Part shown: positions 37,527 through 48,979 of the stretch, in pieces
How the letters are laid out: each line of letters begins with the position of its first letter
Position numbering within the stretch: the stretch's first letter is position 1
Assembly (NCBI GenBank): GCA_045837725.1
Contig: JBEWZL010000236.1
Location: 342,266 to 406,265 of the forward strand
DNA from: Vermamoeba vermiformis
Lineage: Eukaryota; Tubulinea; Echinamoebida
Direction of reading: 5' to 3'
Length of the DNA: 64,000 nucleotides
Translations under genes and position numbers: made by a program
The notes under the pieces: model-generated
What the model was told of the DNA's origin: nothing
Seen by the model: the letters and a program-made list of their open reading frames with translations, nothing else
The model's database searches: none

Positions 37527-39341
37527 TCACATCGTAGATAGTTTGAACTTAGCATTTCCAAAACTATTACTTCCACAATATAAAGAATAGAAAAAATTTC
37601 CTCGTATAAGTATGCACATTTGTGATTTCAGGACTTCACTAGTTGGATGTTCCCAGAAATGGAAACCTTCCAGTTTTGCACCAGTTAGATTTCTTCCTCC
37701 TAATTGGTATGTTTTCTCCAAAAAATCTTTGGGATGGCTGAAAGCATGATCCAGCTCAATGTACATATCCTTGGGAGACATTAATGAAAAACTGTTAAGA
37801 GAGTGCAAGCCCACCAAATCTGGGTGGTAGTAAAGGTATGGCTCATCCACAACACTACAACTTTCAAGATGAATCTACAAAAAAGATGAGTTTTACTGCC
37901 ATAACACGATTTGCAATTACCATCCGGGGGCCTCCAACTCCTGCCAGGTCACCCTGTAGTGCATGAACATACGCACCACAAAATGGAAAATAAATCAAGC
38001 TTCCAACTGGTAAATATTCCACTTGATGACATATTTTAGAGTAAACAGTATTTGGAGGGCTGCATATTAAGCTATAGTCTCCTTTTAACACAATGGAATT
38101 TGTTGTACTCTTGAAAGGCATTGCATTTTTTGCTAAAACTGCATTTCCTGGAACTGCCCTATAGTTAATCCTCTTTCTTTTTGCAATTTTACTTACTGTC
38201 GCAAAGTATGCGTTGCCCTTTGATGTCCAGTACCTTTGAAAAAAGGGCTGCAAAGTTAGCAATAATACTGGTTGGTGCTTACCAATTGAAGGGCCTACCA
38301 AGGCCCGCCCAAGCTCAGATAGTACAGAAATTTTTGAATGATACTTGGATGCTATTCTTTGGACAATGTGCAAGTAATTGTCAAATAAATCATCATCCAA
38401 CGATTGCACATTTACCCCTAAACCTCCGCCAATGTCCAATGTGGTCATTTTGTAGCCAAGTTTGTGCTCTATTTCTATTCGTTAGTCCTGGTTTAATAAC
38501 ACTTATCAAACCTAGCAAAGAAATTGCCTCTTCCATTTTTTCCATTACACTTTCAAAATGGTCAATAGATGTAATATCACTTCCCGTACTGCAGTGCAGC
38601 CCACTGATCTTTACATCTACTTACAATTAAATCAAATATGGGTGTAGTTTACATACTATTTAAAGCCAAGTATTCAATGTATGTTTCCATCTGTTGACCA
38701 AAATGACTCATGGAGGGATCAATATTTAACCGAAGAAGAATTTTCCCCTGATCTATAAGTTCCTTTGGCAAAGCATGCATCAATGATAACTGCTTTTCAG
38801 AGTCTACAACTACAATGCCCTCATGCTCTAAAATGAATTTCACGGCTCCCAAGTTAAAGTCCACTGAGTTAAACAGGAGATTTTTAGGCTTGAATCCAGC
38901 TGCCAGAGCCAAGTCAATCTCTGAAATATCAGTACAGTCTTTGGTGTTTTAAGCATTAGTTACAAATGATGACTAGTGCACAAAATTACCTGCCCCAGTC
39001 CCATAATCAGCTAAAGTTTTCAGAAGAAATAATGTAGCATTGCACTTTAAGGGGTAATAAAGTTGAATTGAGCTTGCTTGCAATTGTAAGACTCTTTTCT
39101 GTAAATCCCTAGTTGATATTAGATAAAAAGGAGTTTCTTGCTTCAATAAGTGGGAAGGAACGGAGGACACCCATGACATTTTCTGTGGTTGTGTCCGTAA
39201 AAACAAAAAAGAAGGTTTTTCCCTGTGTAAAAAATTGATAGGGCAACAAAAACCCTTTGAATTTGTAGCAATTGCTGTAAAACATGATGACCAAGAACCT
39301 TTGCTAAATTTTGCTTGAATTAGTAATTTTCTTTTTTGCAT
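37527..39341 (-). CDS. Fold-III PLP-dependent decarboxylase (ornithine/diaminopimelate type)
   Basis: At least four exons. The family order is present: YYPLKCNATLFLLKTL (PLP-binding Lys), LHCSTGSD (His stacking on PLP), TLDIGGGLGVN (phosphate loop) and SELGRALVG (phosphate Arg). The final exon (37527-37850) adds GLHSLNSFSL and an extra region not aligned to the family. Two ATGs are possible, 39341 and 39179; the shorter begins MSWVSSVPSHLLKQ and gives a more normal N-terminus. Known relatives decarboxylate ornithine, lysine, arginine or diaminopimelate. The substrate-deciding residues could not be aligned reliably. Its place among glycan genes could mean it makes an amine used in a surface polymer, but that is inference. 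Confidence 0.78.
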
Positions 39342-39500
39342 GAAGTTTATAGATTATGGAAATAGCTTATTATTGCCTGCTAATTGAATGTTGCAGATGC
39401 AAGAGGTTTAACAATATTATTAATTGGCACAAAATTGTCAGTTTTTAACAGAATAAAAACAATAATCAATTGTTTGCAATATCAGAAGTTTTATGCAGAG

Positions 39501-40250
39501 CTACAAACTATCGAGGGGAGGGTAACGTTTCATCTTTCTTAATTGCTGCTCCATCTCAACCTGCTCTCTACGCCTTTCCTCTTTAGAGTGTAAGCTTAGA
39601 GGATTTACTGTATTATATTTGTAAAGAACTTCCCCTACAAAGGAATAGTATCTTCCATTGGACATTTCTAACATTGGCCACACCATTGCACAGTCTGTGG
39701 CAACAGTAATGTATGTCCCATCTTCATTCCTCATATCTTTGTCATTTATTTTCCAAAACAATGAGGCTCGGAAACTTAGCAGGTGTGGTTGAGTCCATAT
39801 TGTGTCCCTATAATTCCTTTTTTGGTCATTTGCAGCAGAGTAGTACAAATTATATTTTACAGGTGGGTAATCCATTGGAGGGTCAACCACATGCCCTCCA
39901 ACAGTCATCCATACATCTTTCGTTGTGTACACCTCATTCAGCTTTGAGAGTACTTCAGGACCAGCAAGGAAATCGTCCCCATCAACTAGAACAATAACAG
40001 ATTTTTCATTGCATGTTGAAACTGCCTTGACTATGTTGGAAATTCTGCCTTGTCGTGACGAATTCTGGTGCAGGTGTATGTTGTTCAGGGCCAAGCATTT
40101 TGCTTTTGCATACGTGTTGTCAGTGCTTGCATCATCAATGAATATTATCTCGAAATTGGCATATTTCTGGCTTCCAATAGAGGAAATAACCTTTTCAACG
40201 TAATTCTCACAGTTATAAGCTGTCACCACCACAACAAAATGAGTTGTCAT
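39501..40250 (-). CDS. GT2-family glycosyltransferase
   Basis: Intronless, 249 residues. Starts FVVVVTAYNCENYVEKVIS with FEIIFIDDASTDNT, the GT-A nucleotide-binding strand of GT2. The metal-binding motif is VLVDGDDFL. An acceptor-side segment (TDCAMVWPMLEMSNG) follows. There is no signal peptide or membrane helix, so it is probably cytosolic. GT2 enzymes move a sugar from a nucleotide donor to glycans or lipids; donor and acceptor cannot be told. It is divergently arranged with the PhyH-like gene, 128 bp apart, so they may share a promoter. Confidence 0.88.
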   Translation of the reverse strand: MTTHFVVVVTAYNCENYVEKVISSIGSQKYANFEIIFIDDASTDNTYAKAKCLALNNIHLHQNSSRQGRISNIVKAVSTCNEKSVIVLVDGDDFLAGPEVLSKLNEVYTTKDVWMTVGGHVVDPPMDYPPVKYNLYYSAANDQKRNYRDTIWTQPHLLSFRASLFWKINDKDMRNEDGTYITVATDCAMVWPMLEMSNGRYYSFVGEVLYKYNTVNPLSLHSKEERRREQVEMEQQLRKMKRYPPLDSL

Positions 40251-40378
40251 CTCTTTTTGGTTTTAAAATAAAATCCTTCCAGTGAGCCTGATTGCAGGTT
40301 TTTTTTTTGTTTACTGAAATACGGAAATCATAGGTTGACTCAAGTGAACTATTTTTCTGCTCCTTAACAATTTGTAGA

Positions 40379-41290
40379 ATGGACAGTGGACATTTGCAAG
40401 ATTTACAAGATAATGGATTTACAGTTGTACAATCTGTTTTGACAGAACAAGAAGTGAATTATTTTGCTGGTTGTTTATGGCAATACTTAGAATCAAAATA
40501 TAATATTACCCAGGATCCTTTGGATTGGAAGAGAAGTTTGAGTCCTGACTATGCATATGGGGTACTAAATCATTCCATTGGTCATGAAAATTTCATGTGG
40601 CAGGCAAGAACACACAAAAATGTTATGGCAATCTTTGCAAAAATATGGAATATTGCGGAAGAGGACTTGCTAGTGAGCTTTGATGGGTGCAATGTTGCTG
40701 TCCCAAGATTGCCAGAAGAGGCTAGACCGGCATGGCCACATGTTGACCAAACAAAGCCAGGCTTTGGATGTGTACAAGGCTTTCTTGCTTTAACTGACTC
40801 TGAAGCTGAATTAGCTGGAGGGACTTATGTAATTCCCAAGTCCCACAAGAAACATGATTTCCTTTTTTCTTCCAATGGGGAATTCTATGGAACAGCTTCT
40901 CGGACCAAAATGTTTTCCAGTGAAGAAGTTGCAAAGTTCTTTTCTGATTCGCCTGCCATTAAAGTGCGGTGCAAAAAAGGAGACTTTGTCTTATGGGATA
41001 GTAGATTAGTTCACTGGGGTCAAGAGCCCATTATTCCTCAAGGGATCAGGCTAGGCTTGTACATATGCATGACACCTCGTAGCTTTGCCTCACCTGAAGA
41101 ATTAGAAAAGAAGAGAAAGGCATTTTTGAGTGGTGCCATGACTGCACATCTGCCACACGAAATTTATGAAGTAACATCCTACTTTCCTGAGGTTACTCAG
41201 CTTCCTAAGTTCACTCAAAAACCTTTAGAAAAGCAGTACTTCACAAAAACAATACTGTGCTTGGCTGGATTTGAAGGAGAAAATATTTAG
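40379..41290 (+). CDS. PhyH-like Fe(II)/2-oxoglutarate dioxygenase
   Basis: Intronless, 303 residues. The jelly-roll motifs are visible: an iron-binding HxD in AWPHVDQTKPG, the central GTYVIPKSHKKHD, the distal His in DFVLWDSRLVHWGQEP, and an Arg two strands on (GIRLGLYICMTPR) for 2-oxoglutarate. The N-terminus (LQDNGFTVVQSVLTEQEV) is characteristic of the phytanoyl-CoA dioxygenase superfamily. No peroxisomal SKL end is present (it ends EGENI), so phytanate oxidation is not implied. Such enzymes hydroxylate lipids, amino acids or natural products. Start is the first ATG, two residues before the domain. Confidence 0.88.
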   Translation: MDSGHLQDLQDNGFTVVQSVLTEQEVNYFAGCLWQYLESKYNITQDPLDWKRSLSPDYAYGVLNHSIGHENFMWQARTHKNVMAIFAKIWNIAEEDLLVSFDGCNVAVPRLPEEARPAWPHVDQTKPGFGCVQGFLALTDSEAELAGGTYVIPKSHKKHDFLFSSNGEFYGTASRTKMFSSEEVAKFFSDSPAIKVRCKKGDFVLWDSRLVHWGQEPIIPQGIRLGLYICMTPRSFASPEELEKKRKAFLSGAMTAHLPHEIYEVTSYFPEVTQLPKFTQKPLEKQYFTKTILCLAGFEGENI

Positions 41291-42491
41291 TGGATGACAA
41301 GACAAATTTTAAGAGCCTCCTAAATTTTTCATATTTGTGGCATTGGTTAAACTGTCTATCGCATTGAATAAAATTGTATACTGTTCTGCTGATTCTTGCC
41401 AACCCCTTTCTAACAGCACATTATCAACTGCTTTGAGCTAATCATTTTTCCCGTACATTTAATTAATTTAAAAAATTTCTGAAGCAGGCGTGATTAAGGA
41501 TATTACTTATCTCAAGTTTAATCTCGGCTCACAACACTATAAATATAACCATATTTACACCTTATTTGATTGATTCAGAACAAATAAACTATACACTATC
41601 CATTCAATTATTATAGTTAGATAACAATCTATACATTCTTATCTCAAAGGATACTGTTATATCTCTTTTGCATTCTCCCAGTTAAGGCAATTGAAATATT
41701 AAAAAGTTTGAGTATTTGCCTCCAAACACGCACCATTTAATTAATTACTTTAAATTAATCTTAATTTCCAAATTGCCCAAAAAAAAAAGCAATTGGAGGC
41801 TAACAGTTAAATCGATTTTAACTTGCCTACAAATAAGTAAAAAACATGTGACCAGCAGGAAATTTCTCGCCACATAATCATAACATAGAGTTACAAATAA
41901 CATTAAATGAAATTTCACGTATCCACTTAAGTGGAAAGCAAATTCAAATCAGCGATAGAATTTTTTTTTCACCATTTTTTTTTGACAAGACAGTGCATAC
42001 TCACCAAAATACCCTCAAAATATTAAACTCCCAGTAAACTGATAAATTATGCTTCTTTATATATTATTATAATTATCGAATGATAATCTTAATTAATTGC
42101 TTGATAATTGATGAGGATTGAGGACAGAAGCCGCGATAAGCGTGAATAAATTTTTGGGGTAGATTTTTTATCACTACCACAACAAAATAACCATCAAAAT
42201 GTACAATTATATTGGTCAACAACTCTATACAAGTGCATAATGTCATGTTATTCAAATTTATAGAAATTAATCTCGTCAAAACAGATCTGTAGCTGTAATT
42301 CAAGTGAATATAGTGCTTCAGTAGTGGGGATGAGTTTTAAGATTTCCTTAGTCCCAAGCTTAATATTTGTTTATTTTTCATTATTTTTTTGATTGTGATA
42401 GTCTTTCTTGATTGTTATTGATTAGATGGTCTATTGCTAAGGACGCTGGTATTTGATTTTAATCAAAAGTGCATCTAATTTATTTATTCAT
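41291..42491. other. AT-rich intergenic region
   Basis: About 1.2 kb, very AT-rich with A and T runs (41780, 41960). No supported coding frame. AATAAA near 41367 and 41584 may serve the PhyH-like gene. A 76-codon minus-strand frame (42073-42303) has no features. Confidence 0.5.
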
Positions 42492-43703
42492 TTAATATTT
42501 TGGCACTGTAATTTGCTTCAAGATTGCTGTTACTCGGAGTAAACCAGTCATGTTAACTACCAAATTCAAACAACCTCCACTAAAATCAATGAACCTCCTT
42601 ACTGATAGCCTTTGCTTATCTTCACTATTTCCATTAACTACCATTATGTGGACAATATGGAACTGAGTTCCACATAATTTGTCAAGAAAATCCATCACAT
42701 CTTGCAAATTGGTAAGATGTACATCTTCATTGTCGTTGTTGCTCAAGATTGATCTTGAAATCATGTGATACAAAAAAGGGAGTCTAGTGGACAATTGTTC
42801 ATTTTTCTCGTTTTTCTATAGTAGGGATTGAGTTCTTGGTGATTCACATTGCTTACCTACAATTACTGGAATCTCTTTACCATTGAATCTTATTCCAAAA
42901 CATGTTGAGAAATACCCTACTGCCTGAACTGAGAAGAAAGTCTTGCCTGATTGGGGTTAAACCAGTTTTACAAACATAATAGTACCTTCTATATTGTACA
43001 GTTTTGGTTGAATGTCACCAGTGTAGCATGTCGGACCACAAATTGCATCATTACCCTGAGATTTGATGTATATTTAATTAAATATAAATCAAGTTATTTG
43101 TATACCTCATCAAGGATGATTTTTGCAGTCTTGCATGCCCCCAGTAGCACAGATCCATCTTTTTCTGTTAGTTTTGTGTAATAATAATAGAGAGACTTAC
43201 CGCTGCCAAACCAGTAATTTCTTTGGTTTAATCTTTTTGAATATAAAACTTCTACGCGTGCATCTACCAACTAATTAATGTTTGCAAACTTAAAAAAGCA
43301 GTACCAAACGAGCTTGCAGCCATATTGTATCCAGTACACAACATTTCTCCTTCAAAGCACCTAAAACTATCATAACAGGGAAACCTGGGGGCTGATTTTT
43401 GAACAAGGGCAAAATCGTAAAGGTCCGACTCCTGCCATCCTAAGTTCAGGGTTATCATCATACTGGTATTATTGAGCCCATACCTATTAGCATGGCTAGT
43501 TCTTTCTCAAAGTCATTAATTACAACTAATCCTTTTGTTCCAAACTCTTTTAAATCTCTAATAATGTGTGGTAGAGAGTTTCCAAGCGTCATGTACAAAA
43601 TATTTTGGGGGCAAACATTCTCATCTTGGCATAATTTGTCAAGAGCTGCTTTTAATTTCGTTGCTGAGTAGTTGATTACTGTCCTCATTCCTCTATATTG
43701 CAA
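42492..43703 (-). CDS. Unrecognised multi-exon gene
   Basis: Several exons with good splice sites give a coherent protein of about 350 residues. Segments in order: NYSATKLKAALDKLCQDENV and HIIRDLKEFGTKGLVVINDF (43520-43703), WQESDLYDFALVQKSAPRF, VEVLYSKRLNQRNYWFGS, DGSVLLGACKTAKIILDE, GNDAICGPTCYTGDIQPKL, KTFFSVQAVGYFSTCFGIRF, and a final exon with STRLPFLYHMISRSILSNN. I do not recognise a family. Composition is that of a globular soluble protein with scattered cysteines; no signal peptide or membrane helix is evident. One join near 43365 is ambiguous. It lies between the PhyH-like and ABC transporter genes. Confidence 0.5.
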
Positions 43704-44352
43704 AAAATGATCAAGCCTTTACAGCCAAAAAAAGTAGCGTTGAAAAAACCCTCAAAAATTAAGTTCACACTATTAAATAACCCTGGATATTGAAATATTT
43801 AGGTATACTGGGTCGGTCTGACTTTATGTTGATTTTTTGCTTTGGATTCTTCATTCCTGTTCTCTAAGAAACAATTGCTATCAATCACATTGCTGTAAAA
43901 TCTTGCTATGCTCAGAGTTTCAGCAAAATGCTGAGTCGGTAACCACCAAAATTTGCCATGAAGGTATTGATGAATGCTGATGTCCCTGTTTTTTTTACGG
44001 TTTTTTTCTGGTTTTGGTGTGCTCGTTTCTTTTAATTATGAGGACAAGGCACAACAAAATTAAGGGTATTTCACCAAAAACTAAAAAGAGCAACTTGATG
44101 ATTTTATTGCTTGCACATAATGTGATGACAAGATCATAGGAAGAAGATTTTTCCCCTAGCGGAATATTTTTCGATGGCTAAAGCAGGGAGGGGATAAGGC
44201 AAATCAACTCCTAACTTGTGCTGTCAAAATTTCTTCAGAATATACGCATCCATTTTTTGGTCATCTGTTTTTCTTCCAATAATTTAAATTAAATAACATT
44301 TGTGGCCACAATTGTGGGTAGCTTAAAATGCCAGGTGTGCATTAAATTCAAG
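43704..44352. other. Intergenic region before the ABC transporter
   Basis: About 650 bp between divergent genes, T-rich, with no supported feature beyond probable promoters. Confidence 0.4.
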
Positions 44353-46101
44353 ATGACCCGGTTATTGAAAGCCTACTCGCTTTATACCAATAAATCTCTG
44401 TTTGCAGTAGGAGGAGGTATAACTCTACTGAATGGAGCCCTTCTACCTGGATTATCCTTCATAATTGGAATGTACATAGACGCTCTAAGCGTATCCACAG
44501 AAGCTGTTTACATAACCTTGTATCTGTTTGCTGGATACACGGTACTCTCTGTTCTGGTTTCGTCTTTTTCTCTATTAATTTTTAGCTCTTATGCTTCCAA
44601 ACTGGCCTTGAAACTTCGAGCATTCATGCTTACTACATTATTATCACTTTGCTTGGAAGATTTAGAGTCAAAAGTAGTTGGCCGTGTGGTAACATCGATA
44701 TCCAATGATGTTGATGTAATTGCAAATGTCACCAAAGATTCAGTTCCAGTGGTTGCAGTGGCAGCTTTGAATGTTGTGTATTATGTAATACTGTTATTTT
44801 ATTATAACTGGAAATATGGAGTTGTGGTTTTAGGAATTGGTATAATTGTATTCTTTGTTGCTCTGTTTCCACAACGAAAAGCTGGAAAGCTTCAAATACA
44901 AAGGTTTAATGCTCTAAGCTCAAGTGTCTCTGTTGTTCCTGAAACATTGAATGGTATCAAATCAGTGAAGGCGTTCTCAGCTGAGAGTGACATTGCTTCT
45001 CGATTTGGTGAAGAGCTAAAAAAGTTGGAAAATGTGGAAAGAAAAGTCATAAGCATTCAAACAATGTCAACTTCAGTGGTGACTCTTTTTTCAACTGGTG
45101 TTTGTGTTTTGGTGGCCTGGCTAGGTTACTATTCCCTGTCACAAGGAGAAAATACTGTTGGCCAGGTGTCAGTGCTAGTTACAGCAGTCATTAATTGCAA
45201 TTTTGTTATACGGAATTTATCAATAAGAGTCATGGATTTTACCAGAGCATCAAAAGCTGCCTTAACTTTCTTTGGCACTATTGAAGGAACTAAATATGCC
45301 AATGAAGGTGTTGCAGAAAACATTGAAAATTTGACTAACTTTTCATTGGAAATGAATGCAATTAGTTATAAGTACAAGAACTCAAGTCAACAAGTTCTAA
45401 AAGAGGTCTCTATAAGTATTCCTGAAGGAAATGTTGTTGCTCTGGTAGGACCAAGTGGAGCAGGCAAATCCACAATTATATGTTTGCTGTTAAACTTTTA
45501 TAAAAATTATGAAGGAGAAATAACATTTGGAAGTGTTGATCTTAAGAAGCTTCCAGAACACACCCTAAGATCTAACATTGGATATGTACCTCAAGAGCCA
45601 TTTATTTTTTCCGGTACTCTGCAAGATAATATCTGTATTGGGGCTACAGAGTTCTCCCTCAATGACGTAGAGTATGCTGCTAAACTAGCCGGAATTCATG
45701 ATGCTATAATGGAGTTACCAGAAGGATACAAAACTTTCATAAAACCAACCACGCTTTCTGGAGGGCAGAAACAAAGAGTTGCTTTAGCAAGGGCATTATT
45801 AAGAAAACCCAAGTTACTACTTTTGGATGAGCCAACTAGTGCATTGGATGCGATTGCAGAACGCCAAGTGCAAGAAACAATTATTGGGTTGAGAAAACTC
45901 GGAATATCTGTTTTAATTTTGGCTCACAGGTTAAACACTGTTATTAAGTGTGACAACATTTATGTATTGCATTCAGGATCAGTTGTTGAACAGGGTAAAT
46001 TTAGCGAGCTAATGCAGAGGGAAGGAATGTTTGCAAGTCTTTTTAAGCTTCAACAGCCACCAAAAACAGAATCCATTCGTAATAGAAGCAACACTCAATA
46101 A
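44353..46101 (+). CDS. ABC half-transporter, ABCB type
   Basis: Intronless, 582 residues from the ATG at 44353. The upstream in-frame GTG at 44302 is less likely. The N-terminal half has about six hydrophobic segments, including GGITLLNGALLPGLSFIIG and the pair near 44790-44870. The nucleotide-binding domain has Walker A VGPSGAGKST (about residue 366), the Q-loop YVPQEPF, signature LSGGQKQRVALARAL (about 468), Walker B LLLLDEPTSALD and the switch His in ILAHRLNT. One TMD plus one NBD means it must dimerise. Relatives (TAP, lipid or peptide exporters) pump substrates out of the cytosol. No targeting signal decides the membrane. All catalytic motifs are intact. Confidence 0.93.
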   Translation: MTRLLKAYSLYTNKSLFAVGGGITLLNGALLPGLSFIIGMYIDALSVSTEAVYITLYLFAGYTVLSVLVSSFSLLIFSSYASKLALKLRAFMLTTLLSLCLEDLESKVVGRVVTSISNDVDVIANVTKDSVPVVAVAALNVVYYVILLFYYNWKYGVVVLGIGIIVFFVALFPQRKAGKLQIQRFNALSSSVSVVPETLNGIKSVKAFSAESDIASRFGEELKKLENVERKVISIQTMSTSVVTLFSTGVCVLVAWLGYYSLSQGENTVGQVSVLVTAVINCNFVIRNLSIRVMDFTRASKAALTFFGTIEGTKYANEGVAENIENLTNFSLEMNAISYKYKNSSQQVLKEVSISIPEGNVVALVGPSGAGKSTIICLLLNFYKNYEGEITFGSVDLKKLPEHTLRSNIGYVPQEPFIFSGTLQDNICIGATEFSLNDVEYAAKLAGIHDAIMELPEGYKTFIKPTTLSGGQKQRVALARALLRKPKLLLLDEPTSALDAIAERQVQETIIGLRKLGISVLILAHRLNTVIKCDNIYVLHSGSVVEQGKFSELMQREGMFASLFKLQQPPKTESIRNRSNTQ

Positions 46102-46509
46102 ATTAGGTTTTTGTATCAGTTTTTAGAAAATTGTAATTAGTCTAGGAAAGACGTGTCAGTCCAATTGTGTAAGCATTTCCATTTTCATTTTTGGGTACCT
46201 TGGAGTAAATAAAGTAATCGTGCTCTGGGTTTTGGCGAATAATGACATACCCAAACCCAATCCTCATCCCGATCATCATTACATTCGCACCACGCAAGCG
46301 AATATCACTAATAATTTTTTCTTTTTACAGATTTTACAAATTGTTAGAGTATTAGTTCCATCTGTGCTGGTATAATTTCAATGACTGCAAGGACCTTCAT
46401 TTATACCCCTGAGAGTCCTAATAATATTCAACATGTATTTTGGGTTACTTTTTGTTTATTAAATATAGTAGTAACAGATAGTGTTATGAATCCAAGAATG
46501 TGTAAAAAT
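46102..46509. other. Intergenic gap between convergent genes
   Basis: About 400 bp between the ends of the ABC transporter and the membrane protein gene. No coding or RNA feature seen. Confidence 0.5.
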
Positions 46510-47941
46510 TTAGTTGTTCGAATTGATTGATCTAGAACCCATGGAAGTAGCGGTGGTAGATTTTAATTGAGATTTAGCAGGAGGTTGCACACTTAAAACA
46601 GTTGTTAAAGTGCCAATTGCTGCCCCTAAATGTCCAATGAAGTAGCAGTATTTCATTCCCCAGGGAGTAGTTGTTTGATTATTGAGAGCAAGTATAATTG
46701 CAACAACCATTAGTGCACATGCAAAAATATTTACAATCATGCGAATGGTTGTCATCTTTGCACGTTCCATATCTCCTCCTTTCTTTTTAAAGTATTTTGA
46801 AACCATGATGGTAACAACGATAATGTAAATGAATGTTCCACCAGCAGTAGCTGCAAGTGTTGCAGTGTATGCTATGTTCACTTGAAATACAAACAACGAT
46901 GCTCCAAGTGCAGTGTTCAAAACTTCTATCACCAGTTCAAAGGAGAGAAGAATAATGGATACAACCAAGAAAGGAACACGGAATTGAGTAATAAAGGTTT
47001 TAACTTGAATTCCAGCTAAAGAAATTAGCTCATGCCTGTAATGTATGATTAGTCTCTCTAAAGGGATCATTATTTAAGACGTACCAGTAAACAGTGGAAA
47101 TCAAAATAATTACAACTGCTAAGCACATAGACAGGGTCAAAAAGATAAGCTGAATGTCTGCTGTGTATGCTCGGCCACTCCAAGCTGGATCAGGAGCCCA
47201 CCATGCAAGGTCCACTACGGAGGAAATGGTTATTTTAATTAAGCAAAGAGTAAGTATCTTTTCTAGTTACTTATGCAGTTCACCACACAAAGTACTAAAC
47301 TAACAACAGCTACTGAAAACCTCCATCCAAGTGCCTTCAGAAATTGAACCAAGCGCCAAATAGCCAGTACAAGGGCTGCCACCCAAATTGCAACTAAAAG
47401 ATAGTTCAAGAAGTACCAACCACCACTTTGAGATACTTCTATCCAGGGATTAGGCTCTAAAGAAAAGTTAGATAGTGAAAATAACCCCCCCATTTTTACC
47501 ATAAAAAATTTCTACCGCAAGTGCAGTGTCAGTTCCATTTATTTTAAGCCAAATGTCAAGGGCAACTGATTCCACACTAATAATTGGTACGGAAATATTG
47601 TAGTCGTCAATTTTAAATGCAGAAAGTTGATCGTAACCAGGAGGTCCTGGAAAGAGATTAACTAGCACAATAGCCTGTGGCAGAAAACCTTGTTGTAAGC
47701 TCTTTATAGTATCTAACAGTCCAAATGTAGCGGGCAAAAAAACAATATTGGAGTAACCCAGCAATGAATATGGATTAAACATAACTCCAGTAAAGTTTTC
47801 CTTGGTATTCCAATTACATGATGCAAGTGTTCCATTGAAGACTGAACTCTGAATGTTCATATACGCACTTCCAAGGCCAATAAGGGAGAAAAGCACTAAA
47901 ATGTAACAGTTATGCATTTTCTGCAGTGTTTGTAATTGCAT
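46510..47941 (-). CDS. Multi-pass membrane protein with lumenal N-terminal domain
   Basis: About four exons. A signal peptide (HNCYILVLFSLIGLGSAYM) precedes an ectodomain of roughly 130 residues with N-glycosylation motifs (NGT, NFT, NIS, NGT). It includes AIVLVNLFPGPPGYDQLSA, which recalls the core of a protease-associated domain. About seven hydrophobic helices follow (YFLNYLLVAIWVAALVLAIW, LIFLTLSMCLAVVIILIS, FLVVSIILLSFELVIEVL and others), then a Ser/Thr-rich tail. The layout resembles seven-helix receptors or membrane proteases, but I see neither a GPCR signature nor presenilin-type YD and GxGD motifs. Function unknown. Confidence 0.7.
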
Positions 47942-48127
47942 CAGTTTCTAACAAAACAAATATTTTTTTTCTGAAAAATTGCTAATATCTGTTTTCCAAC
48001 GGTATTCAGATCAAAAATAATTGAAAAACCAACAAAAATTCTTTTTGTTTACAAACTTTAAATATTTCTTGCTGTTTTGGACAACAGGATTTCTGCACTT
48101 GACTTTTTGTTGGTCTTTTGATTAAAA

Positions 48128-48517
48128 ATGCACTACTCTCTGTTGCTGACTCTTTTCTTATTCCCTCTTGTTTTTACATTTCCAACATGCTCATCTTCAT
48201 CTGATTGCAAAGCTTTTGCAGCTGAGTGTGTTCAAAATACGTGCAGTCCTTGTGTGAAAGATGAATCGTGTTTGTTGGCTACAAAGATACCTGATGTTTA
48301 CTGTAACGCTACTCTTGGGATCTGCCTCGGAAAGCCACATTTGGGTGATGCAGTGCCACAACGAAAGGCTGTAATTTTAGTTGCAATCTGGGGAACAGTT
48401 ATGCTTGGCATTGTTGTTCTTCTTGTGCTAGCTTTGTATACCCCAAAAAGCAGCTTGTTACCAATGGGTGTTTCATCAACAGATTACCTCTCCTCTTCTC
48501 GAGCATCATCATCATAA
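48128..48517 (+). CDS. Small cysteine-rich type I membrane protein
   Basis: 129 residues, intronless. A signal peptide (YSLLLTLFLFPLVFTFP) is followed by about 55 residues with ten cysteines (CSSSSDC, CVQNTC, CVKDESC, then single cysteines). A transmembrane helix (AVILVAIWGTVMLGIVVLLV) and a Ser-rich cytosolic tail complete it. The cysteine spacing suggests a small disulfide-knotted ectodomain. No family recognised. It lies divergently beside the multi-pass membrane protein, about 190 bp away. Confidence 0.75.
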   Translation: MHYSLLLTLFLFPLVFTFPTCSSSSDCKAFAAECVQNTCSPCVKDESCLLATKIPDVYCNATLGICLGKPHLGDAVPQRKAVILVAIWGTVMLGIVVLLVLALYTPKSSLLPMGVSSTDYLSSSRASSS

Positions 48518-48979
48518 TTCGTCTTAAGACCTTGTAGTTTTCGAAACAGATAAATACAAGTTTTACAATTCTTGTGATCATGTTTGAAAAGTATTCTGCT
48601 TTATAAAATATTTTGCATAGGGCTCAACATCAGATCAATCAGAAAGTATGAATACAAAAACTTCATGCGAGAAGCATTTCATACTTGTTATAAAAATAGC
48701 TACAATAAACGTAAAATTTATGCTTGGAAATACTGATCACTGAATGCAAAAGATCTCCTGTATTTTTTTGATGGGTACATCAAGTTCCTAGTATCAGGGA
48801 ATTGCATTAGTGAAGAAGAATATCGAGAACTAGTGTCAATGCTGAACTCATTTGTTTGAATAATTTAAGGATAGTAACGATCAATTTCGTTCTGGCAGTT
48901 TGAAGAATAGATTCGATGTAATAATTGATTACACATTAAAGAAAATAATTTCAATTTTTTGACACTTTACTTGAAACAG
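48518..48979. other. Intergenic gap between convergent genes
   Basis: About 460 bp, AT-rich, no supported feature. Confidence 0.45.
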
